Of a stretch of DNA of 64,000 nucleotides, positions 56,984 to 64,000 are shown piece by piece. The notes under the pieces were generated by a model. It was not told the origin of the DNA. It made no database searches and worked only from the letters and a program-made list of their open reading frames with translations. This stretch comes from Cycloclasticus sp. (GTDB lineage: Bacteria; Pseudomonadota; Gammaproteobacteria; Methylococcales; Cycloclasticaceae), in the NCBI GenBank assembly GCA_002700385.1, contig PADC01000008.1, forward strand, positions 102,485-166,484. The letters run 5' to 3'. Position 1 is the stretch's first letter. The number at the start of each line of letters is the position of its first letter. The translations under genes and the position numbers were made by a program.

Positions 56984-57286
56984 ATGAAAGTAAGAGCCAT
57001 CATTAAAAACAACATAACGAACGTGCGTGTTTTAGCGGAACACCCTATGGAAACGGGTCTTGAGATTAACGAGGAAACAGGCCAAAAAAACCCTGTAAAA
57101 TATATTCAAAAACTAACGTGTGAATACGCTGAAAAAGTTATTTTTCTTGCACACCTTGGGCCCTCAGTGTCAGAAAACCCCTATGTGTCTTTTTCCTTCA
57201 AAGGCGGAAAAAAAGGAGATACTTTACTCTTTCGTTGGAACGACAATACCGGTGACATTGAAAAAACCGAAGCGATCATAAATTGA
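56984..57286 (+). CDS. soxZ: Thiosulfate oxidation carrier complex protein SoxZ
   Basis: A 100-residue immunoglobulin-like protein without a signal peptide, exported as a partner of SoxY. VRAIIKNNITNVRVLAEHPMETG and NPYVSFSFKGGKKGDTLLFRWNDNTG are family hallmarks. The SoxYZ heterodimer carries sulfur species through the Sox cycle. Convergent with the fliT gene, 36 nt apart. Confidence 0.93.
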   Translation: MKVRAIIKNNITNVRVLAEHPMETGLEINEETGQKNPVKYIQKLTCEYAEKVIFLAHLGPSVSENPYVSFSFKGGKKGDTLLFRWNDNTGDIEKTEAIIN

Positions 57287-57322
57287 ATTTTTTAGGCTAA
57301 AGCAACAAGCTCTATCCGTAAA

Positions 57323-57637
57323 TCAAGTTATCTGTAGATAAGTATTAATCGCTTTATGTGCATGGGCGGCCTTCGACATTTCCATACGAAGGCTATCCCG
57401 TTGGCTATGAGAGTATTTAGCCAGTAAGTTATTTTTATCTATAATGTATTGTATGCCTTCTGCTAATTGAGGTGTTTCTATATTTGGTTGCGTTTCAAAT
57501 AAAGCACCAATAGCAACAGCCCTCTTTTTTTCTAGCTCAATAACATTTTCCCAATGACCCTCTTCTGCCAGTTCAATGAGTTTATTCGTGTCAGCAATGA
57601 TGCTGTCAAGCTGCCGACTATCGTTTGACATGGTCAT
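57323..57637 (-). CDS. fliT: FliT-like flagellar chaperone
   Basis: A 104-residue helical protein lying directly after fliS (adjacent codons). Sequence similarity in this family is weak. SIIADTNKLIELAEEGHWENVIELEKKR and the terminal KAAHAHKAINTYLQ fit FliT, the chaperone for FliD. Position in fliD-fliS-fliT is the strongest evidence. The ATG at 57631 (MSNDSRQ) is an equally possible start, two codons in. Confidence 0.78.
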   Translation of the reverse strand: MTMSNDSRQLDSIIADTNKLIELAEEGHWENVIELEKKRAVAIGALFETQPNIETPQLAEGIQYIIDKNNLLAKYSHSQRDSLRMEMSKAAHAHKAINTYLQIT

Positions 57638-58036
57638 TTATTTTACTTGAGCAGCCTGTGAGTCTATTGCATCCCAGCCCATTTTAATTTCGCTTAGCAG
57701 CTTACCGGCTTCATCTAATAAAGCGACATCATCTTGAATATTTGCCTGCAACAAAATTCCGGCAATATATTCATATAAAGCATCTAAATTTTCTGATAGT
57801 TCACCACCCACCTTAAAGTCTAAACTGGCTCTTAGCCCCTCAATAATTGAAATAGCATTACCAATTTGCTCCCCTTTTTTCGCAATATTCTTTTGTTTTA
57901 AAGATGCTTTAGCCGACAAAATACGTGACATCGCGCCATCCAGCAACATTTGAATTAAACGGTGAGGAGAGGCATCCATCACACCGCCGTGAACACGTGT
58001 TTGTTGGTATTGCTTTAATGCTATTGCCCCATTCAT
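57638..58036 (-). CDS. fliS: Flagellar export chaperone FliS
   Basis: A 132-residue four-helix chaperone that binds unfolded flagellin. YQQTRVHGGVMDASPHRLIQMLLDGAMSRI is the conserved N-terminal block, followed by IEGLRASLDFKVGGELSENLDALYEYI. Length and location behind fliD are canonical. Confidence 0.95.
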   Translation of the reverse strand: MNGAIALKQYQQTRVHGGVMDASPHRLIQMLLDGAMSRILSAKASLKQKNIAKKGEQIGNAISIIEGLRASLDFKVGGELSENLDALYEYIAGILLQANIQDDVALLDEAGKLLSEIKMGWDAIDSQAAQVK

Positions 58037-58061
58037 ATTAATCTCCGATTATAAATGTACT

Positions 58062-59459
58062 TTAATTATTTTGGTTTGGTTTATATACACCCGGCAAATT
58101 AGCCAGTTGTTGTGTTAAAAAATTACTTTGATTTTGTAATGTACTCACTAAAGCATCCATCGCTGAAAACTGAGAAAGCAACCGGCTCCCAAGCGATTCT
58201 AAGCGTCTATTTAACGCATCTCTTTGATCAGCAATATCATCAATACTCGTTTGCAAACCACCAGTTCTTGATTCAATAATCCCACCTGGACCTATATACC
58301 CTTCGATAACTGTATCTATGGTATTAGCAATACCATTTGTAGCGGCAAACAACTCACCGACCTGATCAAATCCACCGTCTAGTGCATCGTTTAATGAATC
58401 TGTATCTAGGGTTAGTTTACCCGTATCATCTGTTGTTATCCCAAGCTCTGCTAGTGTGCTAAAAGAACCAGTAAGACCAGAAACTGAAGAAGAAATTTCT
58501 CGCCTAATTAAATTTTGAATACCTCTTAGGGTTGAGTCACCCACAAGAATACCGCCGGTTTCTGTAGCAGAATCGTATGAACCCAACGCACTAAATGTAT
58601 CGACTAGGCCATTATAATTTGCAATAAACGTATTTATTTTTGCCGTTACAGAAGCACTGTCTTGCACTACCGTTAACCGCTCACCCGCACCAACAGCAAC
58701 TGACGTAATTGAAATGCCATCAACAACACCTTCAAATGTATCGTTAGCACTACTGATCAATTGATTATCTACTCTAATTTGTCCATCTAAAGCAGCGGCA
58801 GGCACATCCAAATTAGCATTCACTAACCGTGATAGCCCAAACCCATCTGTATCGTTTAAATCGTCATCATCTACAGTTATCGTAATTTCATTTTCAAGGC
58901 CTGTAGACGTCGATGTAAATACTAACTTTTGTTCCGTACCGCCTAAACCGTCATCTATATTGATGATCGAAGCTGCTACCCCTGAATTATCTGATGCTCC
59001 ATTCACCGCATCGCGCACATCTTCAAGCGTGTCCGTTGCGCTTATCGTTAATGCAAAAGAGTTTACACCTTGAGTTAATGTTAAAGTACCGCCACCAATT
59101 GCATCTGTAACAGCAAACCCTTCCGTTGTAATCAACTTATGCGCCTGTGCTAACTGAACAACTTCTATACCGTATTGAGACACATCTGCCGTTTCATCTG
59201 CAGTCGCTGTAAAAATATCAGAGTTGCTTGATGTAGCAGACCTTACTTGAAAGTCTGTCACATCTTGCAAATTTTTTACGGCCGTTTGAAATAGCGATAA
59301 TGCCCCTTTCAATGAACCATAGGCCGATATATTAGCTTGATATTCAGCCTCTCTTAAATCGAGTCGGTTAGCTGTATTTTGCCCCTCAGCCGCCACAAGT
59401 TGGCTAATAAGGGAATTTATATCTAAACCCGATCCAATACCTGGTGATGAAATTGACAT
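58062..59459 (-). CDS. fliD: Flagellar hook-associated protein 2 (filament cap)
   Basis: A 465-residue cap protein at the filament tip. The N-terminus SISSPGIGSGLDINSLISQLV and C-terminal coiled region (RTGGLQTSIDDIADQRDALNRRLESL) are diagnostic. A flagellin hook-IN-type segment lies near residues 125-200 (LTLTQGVNSFALTISATDTLEDVRDAVN). AATAGGAAATC precedes the ATG. A perfect inverted repeat sits in the gap to flaG. Confidence 0.94.
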   Translation of the reverse strand: MSISSPGIGSGLDINSLISQLVAAEGQNTANRLDLREAEYQANISAYGSLKGALSLFQTAVKNLQDVTDFQVRSATSSNSDIFTATADETADVSQYGIEVVQLAQAHKLITTEGFAVTDAIGGGTLTLTQGVNSFALTISATDTLEDVRDAVNGASDNSGVAASIINIDDGLGGTEQKLVFTSTSTGLENEITITVDDDDLNDTDGFGLSRLVNANLDVPAAALDGQIRVDNQLISSANDTFEGVVDGISITSVAVGAGERLTVVQDSASVTAKINTFIANYNGLVDTFSALGSYDSATETGGILVGDSTLRGIQNLIRREISSSVSGLTGSFSTLAELGITTDDTGKLTLDTDSLNDALDGGFDQVGELFAATNGIANTIDTVIEGYIGPGGIIESRTGGLQTSIDDIADQRDALNRRLESLGSRLLSQFSAMDALVSTLQNQSNFLTQQLANLPGVYKPNQNN

Positions 59460-59471
59460 AATGATTTCCTA

Positions 59472-59502
59472 TTTGCATTTATCTAAACAACTTAAATGCA
59501 AA
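59472..59502. other. Perfect 10-bp inverted repeat between flaG and fliD
   Basis: TTTGCATTTA and TAAATGCAAA flank an 11-nt loop in the flaG-fliD gap, 12 nt before the fliD ATG on the minus strand. There is no following T run, so RNA processing or weak attenuation is more likely than termination. Confidence 0.5.
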
Positions 59503-59513
59503 AACCGCGCCTC

Positions 59514-59924
59514 CTATGCACTTTCATTTACTAATAAACCTCTCGCCGCATCTTCTGCTTGCACCTTATTTTCAGCCAAATACGCTGCCATTGCCAACAC
59601 ATCCTCTGAAGGGAAGCTACGGATAACATCCCCCGTGTCTTTATCAGTAACGGTAATGATGGAACGCCCCGTATTCTCATGCACACTAAATTGAATACCC
59701 CGTCGAATGTTTTGAACAAAATCATTCAAATCACTCACCGTTTCTTCAACTTTTTTCTGTGCTTCTGGCTGGCTAACCTTTGCCTCATTTTCCGGCAATG
59801 ATTCACCCATTTCTGGCTGTAAACTTACATTCTGTGCAATAACACTATCTTTAGATACGGCAACATTCGATGCTTTAGATGTTGCCACCTTCGCAATCGT
59901 ATTAACTAAGTTAACTGTTTCCAT
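59514..59924 (-). CDS. flaG: FlaG family flagellar protein
   Basis: About 136 residues. A variable N-terminal half is followed by the FlaG domain (VSDLNDFVQNIRRGIQFSVHENTGRSIITVTDKDTGDVIRSFPSEDVLAMA). FlaG influences filament length in several bacteria. The track begins 18 codons upstream inside the fliC terminator hairpin region. The ATG at 59924 has a strong AGGAGATTAAT ribosome site and is preferred. Confidence 0.9.
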   Translation of the reverse strand: METVNLVNTIAKVATSKASNVAVSKDSVIAQNVSLQPEMGESLPENEAKVSQPEAQKKVEETVSDLNDFVQNIRRGIQFSVHENTGRSIITVTDKDTGDVIRSFPSEDVLAMAAYLAENKVQAEDAARGLLVNESA

Positions 59925-59947
59925 ATTAATCTCCTGGTTATGTAAAG

Positions 59948-59973
59948 TTTGGCCTTGCTTTAACAAGGCCAAA
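59948..59973 (-). terminator. Stem-loop after fliC (terminator/attenuator)
   Basis: TTTGGCCTTG and CAAGGCCAAA (10 bp) flank a 6-nt loop, 17 nt after the flagellin stop. The following CTTTACAT is only weakly T-rich, so partial termination is likely, allowing some read-through to flaG. Confidence 0.6.
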
Positions 59974-59989
59974 GTCACAACCTAGTAGC

Positions 59990-61447
59990 TTATTGCAATA
60001 AGGCCAATACGTTTTGAGGCAATGCGTTTGCTTGCGACAAAATTGAAACACCAGCTTGTTGAAGAATTTGCGCCCTTGTTAACGCAGCTGTTTCTTCAGC
60101 AAAGTCCGCATCACGAATACGGCTACGTGAAGCACTTAAGTTCTCAGCTGTTGTTTGAATACTCGCTACAACAGATTCAAAACGGTTTTGAACCGCACCT
60201 AAATCCGCACGGCCACTGTTAACTTGAGTTAACGCCGCATCAACCAAACTTAATGTTGCTGTTGCACCAGTTGATGTAGAAATATCAATACCTGCTACCG
60301 AAGCAAATGTACTGTTATTTACACCTGCAGCAGCAAATACATCAGCCGCTGCGCCAGCCGTTGCAATTGCACCTTTCGTACTTACTAATTCAATAGTGCC
60401 AATGGCTACACCGTCAATACTACCGCCTTCTGTCAATGTTGTGCCACCAATATCAATAGTGTCATTACCTGCTGTACTATTAGCAAAGTTTTGTAAATCG
60501 ATATCTCTACCATCTGTAGTAGCTAATGTAATACTTGCTTTTGAAGAACTATCTGTAAATGTCGCTGTTATACCTGTAGTACCAGCTACACCGTTAATTG
60601 CGTTAACAAGTTCACTTAAATCATTTTGATCAGCCACTACTGCACTAACAGCTTGACCATTTAAATCAAATGTTACTGTACCTGCTGCACTTAATGAATC
60701 CAATGTAGTGCTGTTGCTCGCTGTTGCAGTGACTCCTAAACCACTCGCTGCAGAGTTAATAGCAGCAGCAATATCAGCAGCACTAGAATGTTGAGCATAT
60801 GATATAGCACTTGTAGTACCTGCATCTGTTGTAATGGTTAAATCAGTTTCTGCGGCTACCGTGTTACCTGCACTATTATCTGCACTCGCAAGTACTGTAC
60901 CTGTTAAAGTGCCGCTAACAGTCAATGTATGACTACCTAATTGAGATGTACGAGCATCTACAATTGAATCAACCGAAATAGATTGACCAGCATTAGCACC
61001 CACTTGGAATACTTGCGAAGTAAATGAACCATCTAGCAAGTTAACACCGTTGAAGTTCGACTGTTCAGCCACACGGTTAATTTCTTCTGTTAACTGTGCC
61101 ACCTCAGCTTGTAATGCTTCTCTATCAGATGCACTGTTAGTCGCGTTAGCTGATTGCACGGCCAACTCACGAATACGTTGTAAGTTGTTTGTAATTTCAA
61201 CTAAATCACCTTCAGCTGTTTGTGCTAGAGAAATACCGTCATTTGCATTTCGAGTTGCTTGGTTTAAACCACGAATTTGTGCTGTAAAACGCTCTGAAAT
61301 AGCAAGGCCGGCCGCATCGTCTTTTGCAGAGTTAATACGTAAACCGGATGAAAGTCTTTGTAACGATGTATTCAAATCATTCTGAGATGTATTCAGATTT
61401 CTTTGAGCAGTTAAAGACGCAATATTGGTGTTAATAATTTGAGGCAT
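59990..61447 (-). CDS. fliC: Flagellin
   Basis: A 485-residue filament subunit. The conserved N-terminal D0/D1 (MPQIINTNIASLTAQRNLNTSQ ... NDGISLAQTAEGDLVEITNNLQRIRELAVQSANATNS) and C-terminal D1/D0 (NRFESVVASIQTTAENLSASRSRIRDADFAEE...LPQNVLALLQ) frame a central region. That region (about 175-385) contains two flagellin-IN-like repeats and is rich in Ser, Thr and Ala. CATAGGAGC is a strong ribosome site. A sigma-28 promoter lies about 95 nt upstream, and a hairpin adjoins the ribosome site. Confidence 0.97.
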   Translation of the reverse strand: MPQIINTNIASLTAQRNLNTSQNDLNTSLQRLSSGLRINSAKDDAAGLAISERFTAQIRGLNQATRNANDGISLAQTAEGDLVEITNNLQRIRELAVQSANATNSASDREALQAEVAQLTEEINRVAEQSNFNGVNLLDGSFTSQVFQVGANAGQSISVDSIVDARTSQLGSHTLTVSGTLTGTVLASADNSAGNTVAAETDLTITTDAGTTSAISYAQHSSAADIAAAINSAASGLGVTATASNSTTLDSLSAAGTVTFDLNGQAVSAVVADQNDLSELVNAINGVAGTTGITATFTDSSSKASITLATTDGRDIDLQNFANSTAGNDTIDIGGTTLTEGGSIDGVAIGTIELVSTKGAIATAGAAADVFAAAGVNNSTFASVAGIDISTSTGATATLSLVDAALTQVNSGRADLGAVQNRFESVVASIQTTAENLSASRSRIRDADFAEETAALTRAQILQQAGVSILSQANALPQNVLALLQ

Positions 61448-61461
61448 TTTATTGCTCCTAT

Positions 61462-61478
61462 GTAAGCTTATCGCTTAC
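61462..61478 (-). other. Leader hairpin next to the fliC ribosome site
   Basis: GTAAGC-GATAA-GCTTAC forms a perfect 6-bp hairpin three nt before AGGAGC in the fliC leader. It could shape translation or mRNA stability. Confidence 0.5.
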
Positions 61479-61542
61479 TTTATTTCTAAACATGACGGAT
61501 ATATCTTTTAATGTTGCTAGATATTCACCGCCTCCGTTTAAT

Positions 61543-61569
61543 TTATCGGCGCAATAAAATTTTTCTTTA
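61543..61569 (-). promoter_or_regulatory. Sigma-28 (FliA) promoter of fliC
   Basis: On the minus strand TAAAGAAA - 11 nt - GCCGATAA matches the FliA consensus (TAAAGTTT-N11-GCCGATAA), with a perfect -10 and correct spacing. Transcription would start near 61535, giving a leader of roughly 90 nt. It implies late-class flagellar control of fliC and probably flaG-fliD-fliS-fliT. Confidence 0.9.
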
Positions 61570-61620
61570 GTGTTTCTTTTTAGGTTTTTGTGAACCGGTT
61601 AACAATTCACTTAATTGAGT

Positions 61621-61710
61621 GTCGATGACAACGCCTTTTCATAAGCGTTTCGACCAGACTTTTGACTTAGCAGATCCTAAGACGCTGGCTTTTATAGCCA
61701 GACTCCCAGC
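61621..61710. other. Cluster of stem-loops between flgL and the fliC promoter
   Basis: Three inverted repeats lie side by side. The first is GTCGA-tgac-AACGC...GCGTT-TCGAC, a nested double stem at 61621-61654. The second is CTTAG-6 nt-CTAAG at 61666-61681. The third is CTGGCT-TTTAT-AGCCAG at 61685-61701. CCAGAC also occurs twice. On the minus strand the elements would lie in the flgL 3' UTR. No T run follows the hairpins, so a simple terminator is unlikely; a structured RNA or protein-binding array is possible. Confidence 0.55.
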
Positions 61711-61735
61711 TTACTGTTCTAGTTAAATAATGTTT

Positions 61736-62974
61736 TTACAATAAATTAAACAACGATAAGTTTTGTATGTTTACAAATGACTGCTGAGCGGCTTGCAGTG
61801 AGACAATTTGCAAATTGAGCTGACTGATGGCTTCAGCCATATCTAAATCTTCAACCTGCGACTTAGTTTGTTCTATATTTAATAGGATATCTTGATTAAT
61901 TTCATTTTGATTATCAACAACATTTAATCGAGCCCCTATTTGCGAACGGACGTCTAGAATGCGATTTAGCGCTGTGTCCAGTTGGTCTAAATGATCGTAT
62001 AAAGGAATAGAGGCTGGCGTCGTTATTGAAACATCACCACCCGTCCCATCACTGAAACTTAAGGTGCCTGCCCCTTGATTATCGGCTAACAACGTTAACG
62101 CGCTACCATTTAACGTAGAGGTAACATCCGTATTACCCAAACTTTGTTCGGTATTAATTGCGGCATTCAAATTAGCCATTGTTGTGTCAGTATCAACCCC
62201 AATTGAAATGGCTGTATGGCCTGCTGTTGTGATGGCGTCATTATCAAACTCATACGTTACGCCGTTTATAACAACGGTTTCACCATCTGCCGGTAATACA
62301 CCCATGGTAACAACCATTTCTTCCGCTGCGGGTCTATTCGATGCTAAATCCGTGGCCAGATTATAAATGGTGCTGAACATGTCTTCAGTATTGCCATTTT
62401 TATCTTGTAAGTTAAAAAATATTTCTGCACCTGAATTATTGTCCGACACGGTACGGTTTTCACCAATTTGGATAAGGCGCTGACCTTGGTCACCTTGAAA
62501 ACTGAATACACCCGTTTCAGACGAGCCTGTTACCGCTTGTGTTTGCCCCTTAAAACCGGCGTACAAGTAGTCGCCATTAGCATCTTTAGTATTAGCTAAC
62601 GCAATCATTTCATCTAAACGCTGAAACATTTCCTGTGCCAAAAATTGCCGGTCTTCAGCCGTGTTTGTATCGTTGAAACCTTGCACAGCCAATTCACGAA
62701 CCCTTTGCAAACTGTTGGTGACACTTTGCAAAGTTCCATCCGATAAAGAGAGCCGATTTTCTGCATAGTTTATATTGGTTTGAAAGTGTGTAATTCGGCT
62801 AATCGATTGATTAAAGTCTAAAATCTGTACAGCACCTGACGGGTCATCCGCCGCTGTCAGAATACGCTTACCGGATGAAATTTGCTGTTGCGTTTGATGC
62901 ACTTTCGTTTGCTGTAACAAAATGGCATTAATGCCCAATTGTTGCGCAAGACTGGTTGAAATTCTATCGGCCAT
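61736..62974 (-). CDS. flgL: Flagellar hook-associated protein 3 (hook-filament junction)
   Basis: A 412-residue junction protein. The flagellin-like N-terminus (RISTSLAQQLGINAILLQQTKVHQTQQQISSGKRI) and C-terminus (DLDMAEAISQLNLQIVSLQAAQQSFVNIQNLSLFNLL) frame a central insertion. That insertion (about 225-320, LPADGETVVINGVTYEFDN) resembles domains of other secreted or tail-like structural proteins and makes it longer than the 317-residue E. coli form. Its ATG overlaps the flgK stop by one base (TAATG). Confidence 0.94.
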   Translation of the reverse strand: MADRISTSLAQQLGINAILLQQTKVHQTQQQISSGKRILTAADDPSGAVQILDFNQSISRITHFQTNINYAENRLSLSDGTLQSVTNSLQRVRELAVQGFNDTNTAEDRQFLAQEMFQRLDEMIALANTKDANGDYLYAGFKGQTQAVTGSSETGVFSFQGDQGQRLIQIGENRTVSDNNSGAEIFFNLQDKNGNTEDMFSTIYNLATDLASNRPAAEEMVVTMGVLPADGETVVINGVTYEFDNDAITTAGHTAISIGVDTDTTMANLNAAINTEQSLGNTDVTSTLNGSALTLLADNQGAGTLSFSDGTGGDVSITTPASIPLYDHLDQLDTALNRILDVRSQIGARLNVVDNQNEINQDILLNIEQTKSQVEDLDMAEAISQLNLQIVSLQAAQQSFVNIQNLSLFNLL

Positions 62975-64000
62975 TATCTGAATGCTCCTAAAAGCGTATC
63001 GAAAATCGTACGCGATGTTAAAACCACCTGGCTGGCAGCTTGGTAGGCTTGCTGAAAGCGTATCAGGTTAGCTGCTTCTTCATCTAAATTAACGCCACTA
63101 ACGGCCTCTTTAGAAGCAATCATTTGCGTTAACAAACCATTTTGCGCAGCACTGTTGACTTCAGCCGCTTGCGTGCGACGTCCAACATCCGCTATAAGCT
63201 GGCCATAGACATCTTGAAACGAAGCGGTTCCACCCGATAAGGTAAAACTTGTTTGTATATTGGCTAACGCGTGTGCGTTTCGGTTATCGCCAATGCCACC
63301 TGCATTATCAATAAGCGAGATAGTGTCTCCCTGATCGGGCTGCCCTGTTAAGGTAAAACTTATATCACCAAAACCCGCCACATTAACAGTGTAGCTCTGG
63401 CCACTGTTACTTGCCGAGTCGTACGCTAATGGGCCACCTGTTGCATTACTAACGGTATACTGCTTTAACGTATCGTCATAACTTAAAACCACATTGGATG
63501 GTAAATTCGCAGCAGATAAACCACTGATAGACATATTGCCCAACCCGCCTGTACCCGTATTACTCGCTGCTTGTTCAGAAACAACAGGTAAAGCAACGGC
63601 TATATCTCTTGGGTCACTCAGCGCGAGTGAAAATTTTTCCGCTGAATAACGTGTTGGACTAATGACTCGATAGCTCTCATTTGCCGAGACGCCTGTCAGG
63701 TCAAACGTTAAACCATCTAACTGTTCAAGGGTTGTGCCTGCAATCAGGCCCGTTGCAAGCACCGTATTATCAGAGAGCCGGGTAATTGTATAATTATTGC
63801 CCCCATCCGTTGTCACCTCATAATCACTGTTGTTGATCGTTGACGGATCAAAGACATTTGTTGTTAAAGATCCCCCATTATTCACCAGGTCAATCTGGCT
63901 TAAGGTGGGTGTGCTGAAAAAATTTAAACCTTGCTGCCCATCCAAATCAATGCCATTAGCATGTTGTGCATTGATAGAAAAAGATAAGCCGATGGCTATT
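62974..64000 (-). CDS. flgK: Flagellar hook-associated protein 1 (partial, N-terminus beyond window)
   Basis: The track's ORF begins at an internal ATG (63945), but the frame stays open to the window edge (IAIGLSFSINAQHANGIDLDGQQG), so the true start lies outside. About 342 C-terminal residues are visible. They include GLSFSINAQHANGIDLDG, typical of the central FlgK domain, and the C-terminal EEAANLIRFQQAYQAASQVVLTSRTIFDTLLGAFR shared by rod/hook proteins. FlgK joins hook to filament with FlgL, to which it is translationally coupled. Confidence 0.95.
   Translation of the reverse strand, partial: IAIGLSFSINAQHANGIDLDGQQGLNFFSTPTLSQIDLVNNGGSLTTNVFDPSTINNSDYEVTTDGGNNYTITRLSDNTVLATGLIAGTTLEQLDGLTFDLTGVSANESYRVISPTRYSAEKFSLALSDPRDIAVALPVVSEQAASNTGTGGLGNMSISGLSAANLPSNVVLSYDDTLKQYTVSNATGGPLAYDSASNSGQSYTVNVAGFGDISFTLTGQPDQGDTISLIDNAGGIGDNRNAHALANIQTSFTLSGGTASFQDVYGQLIADVGRRTQAAEVNSAAQNGLLTQMIASKEAVSGVNLDEEAANLIRFQQAYQAASQVVLTSRTIFDTLLGAFR

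Noticed and set aside
59990-61447. Internal repeats in flagellin as a possible duplication or phase-variation cassette
   Set aside because: The repeats are ordinary flagellin-IN-type segments at protein level; no long identical DNA repeats or recombinase gene are present.

Overview
The window reads as chromosomal DNA of a flagellated, Gram-negative gammaproteobacterium with a low-40s %GC look. The evidence is the gene order yceD-rpmF-fabH-fabD-fabG-acpP-fabF-pabB-pabC-mltG-tmk-holB-pilZ-tatD, plus FimV, ZapE, YciB, BolA, MtaB, an LpxL-like acyltransferase and lateral-type flagellin operons. The orphan soxYZ pair and the overall gene mix fit a marine Thiotrichales-like lineage (Cycloclasticus/Methylophaga-type). 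That placement is inference from memory of such genomes and is low confidence. I saw no phage, insertion sequence, CRISPR array, rRNA or tRNA.

Layout: (1) 1-2.2 kb, minus strand: an arsenate-resistance operon of the arsR - GAPDH - arsJ type, with arsJ cut by the window edge. (2) 2.2-6.1 kb: a large fused indolepyruvate-type ferredoxin oxidoreductase, preceded by the decayed remains of a MaoC-like hydratase that is visible only when several frames are stitched together. (3) 6.2-13.3 kb: mixed housekeeping genes (MATE exporter, GDPD, class V aminotransferase, ispG, cold-shock protein, mazG, SpmA/SpmB-like membrane protein). (4) 13.3-19.3 kb: a compact acyl-lipid cluster of LpxL-like acyltransferase, fatty acyl-AMP ligase fused to a carrier domain, Sfp-type phosphopantetheinyl transferase, and a PlsC-alpha/beta-hydrolase fusion. 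(5) 19.4-23.1 kb: mtaB, cysZ and a MinD/FlhG-like ATPase with a long C-terminal extension.

(6) 23.1-34.4 kb, minus strand: the fatty-acid synthesis/folate/thymidylate supercluster. plsX is missing from its usual place between rpmF and fabH. (7) 34.4-39 kb: maf, gloA, a lytic transglycosylase, a diguanylate cyclase without the inhibitory site, and a NodIJ-type ABC exporter. (8) 39.3-44.2 kb: dapC-dapD-arsC/Spx-like-dapE-gor, which is the lysine/diaminopimelate branch plus glutathione reductase. (9) 44.4-48.3 kb: a c'-type cytochrome, then a three-gene RimK-like ATP-grasp / inactive-transglutaminase membrane protein / retropepsin-like lipoprotein operon. This operon is a predicted but poorly characterised peptide-ligation system. 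(10) 48.3-56.1 kb: DUF1244, zapE, yciB, bolA, a PpiC-type isomerase, adk, asd and fimV. (11) 56.5-57.3 kb: soxYZ without other sox genes.

(12) 57.3-64 kb, minus strand: the late flagellar filament block flgK(partial)-flgL-fliC-flaG-fliD-fliS-fliT. A near-perfect sigma-28 promoter lies upstream of fliC, and a cluster of strong stem-loops lies between flgL and that promoter.

The most notable items are the RimK-like operon, the acyl-AMP ligase/PPTase/PlsC-hydrolase cluster, the structured flgL-fliC intergenic region, the MinD-like protein with an unknown C-terminal half, the MaoC pseudogene and the missing plsX.
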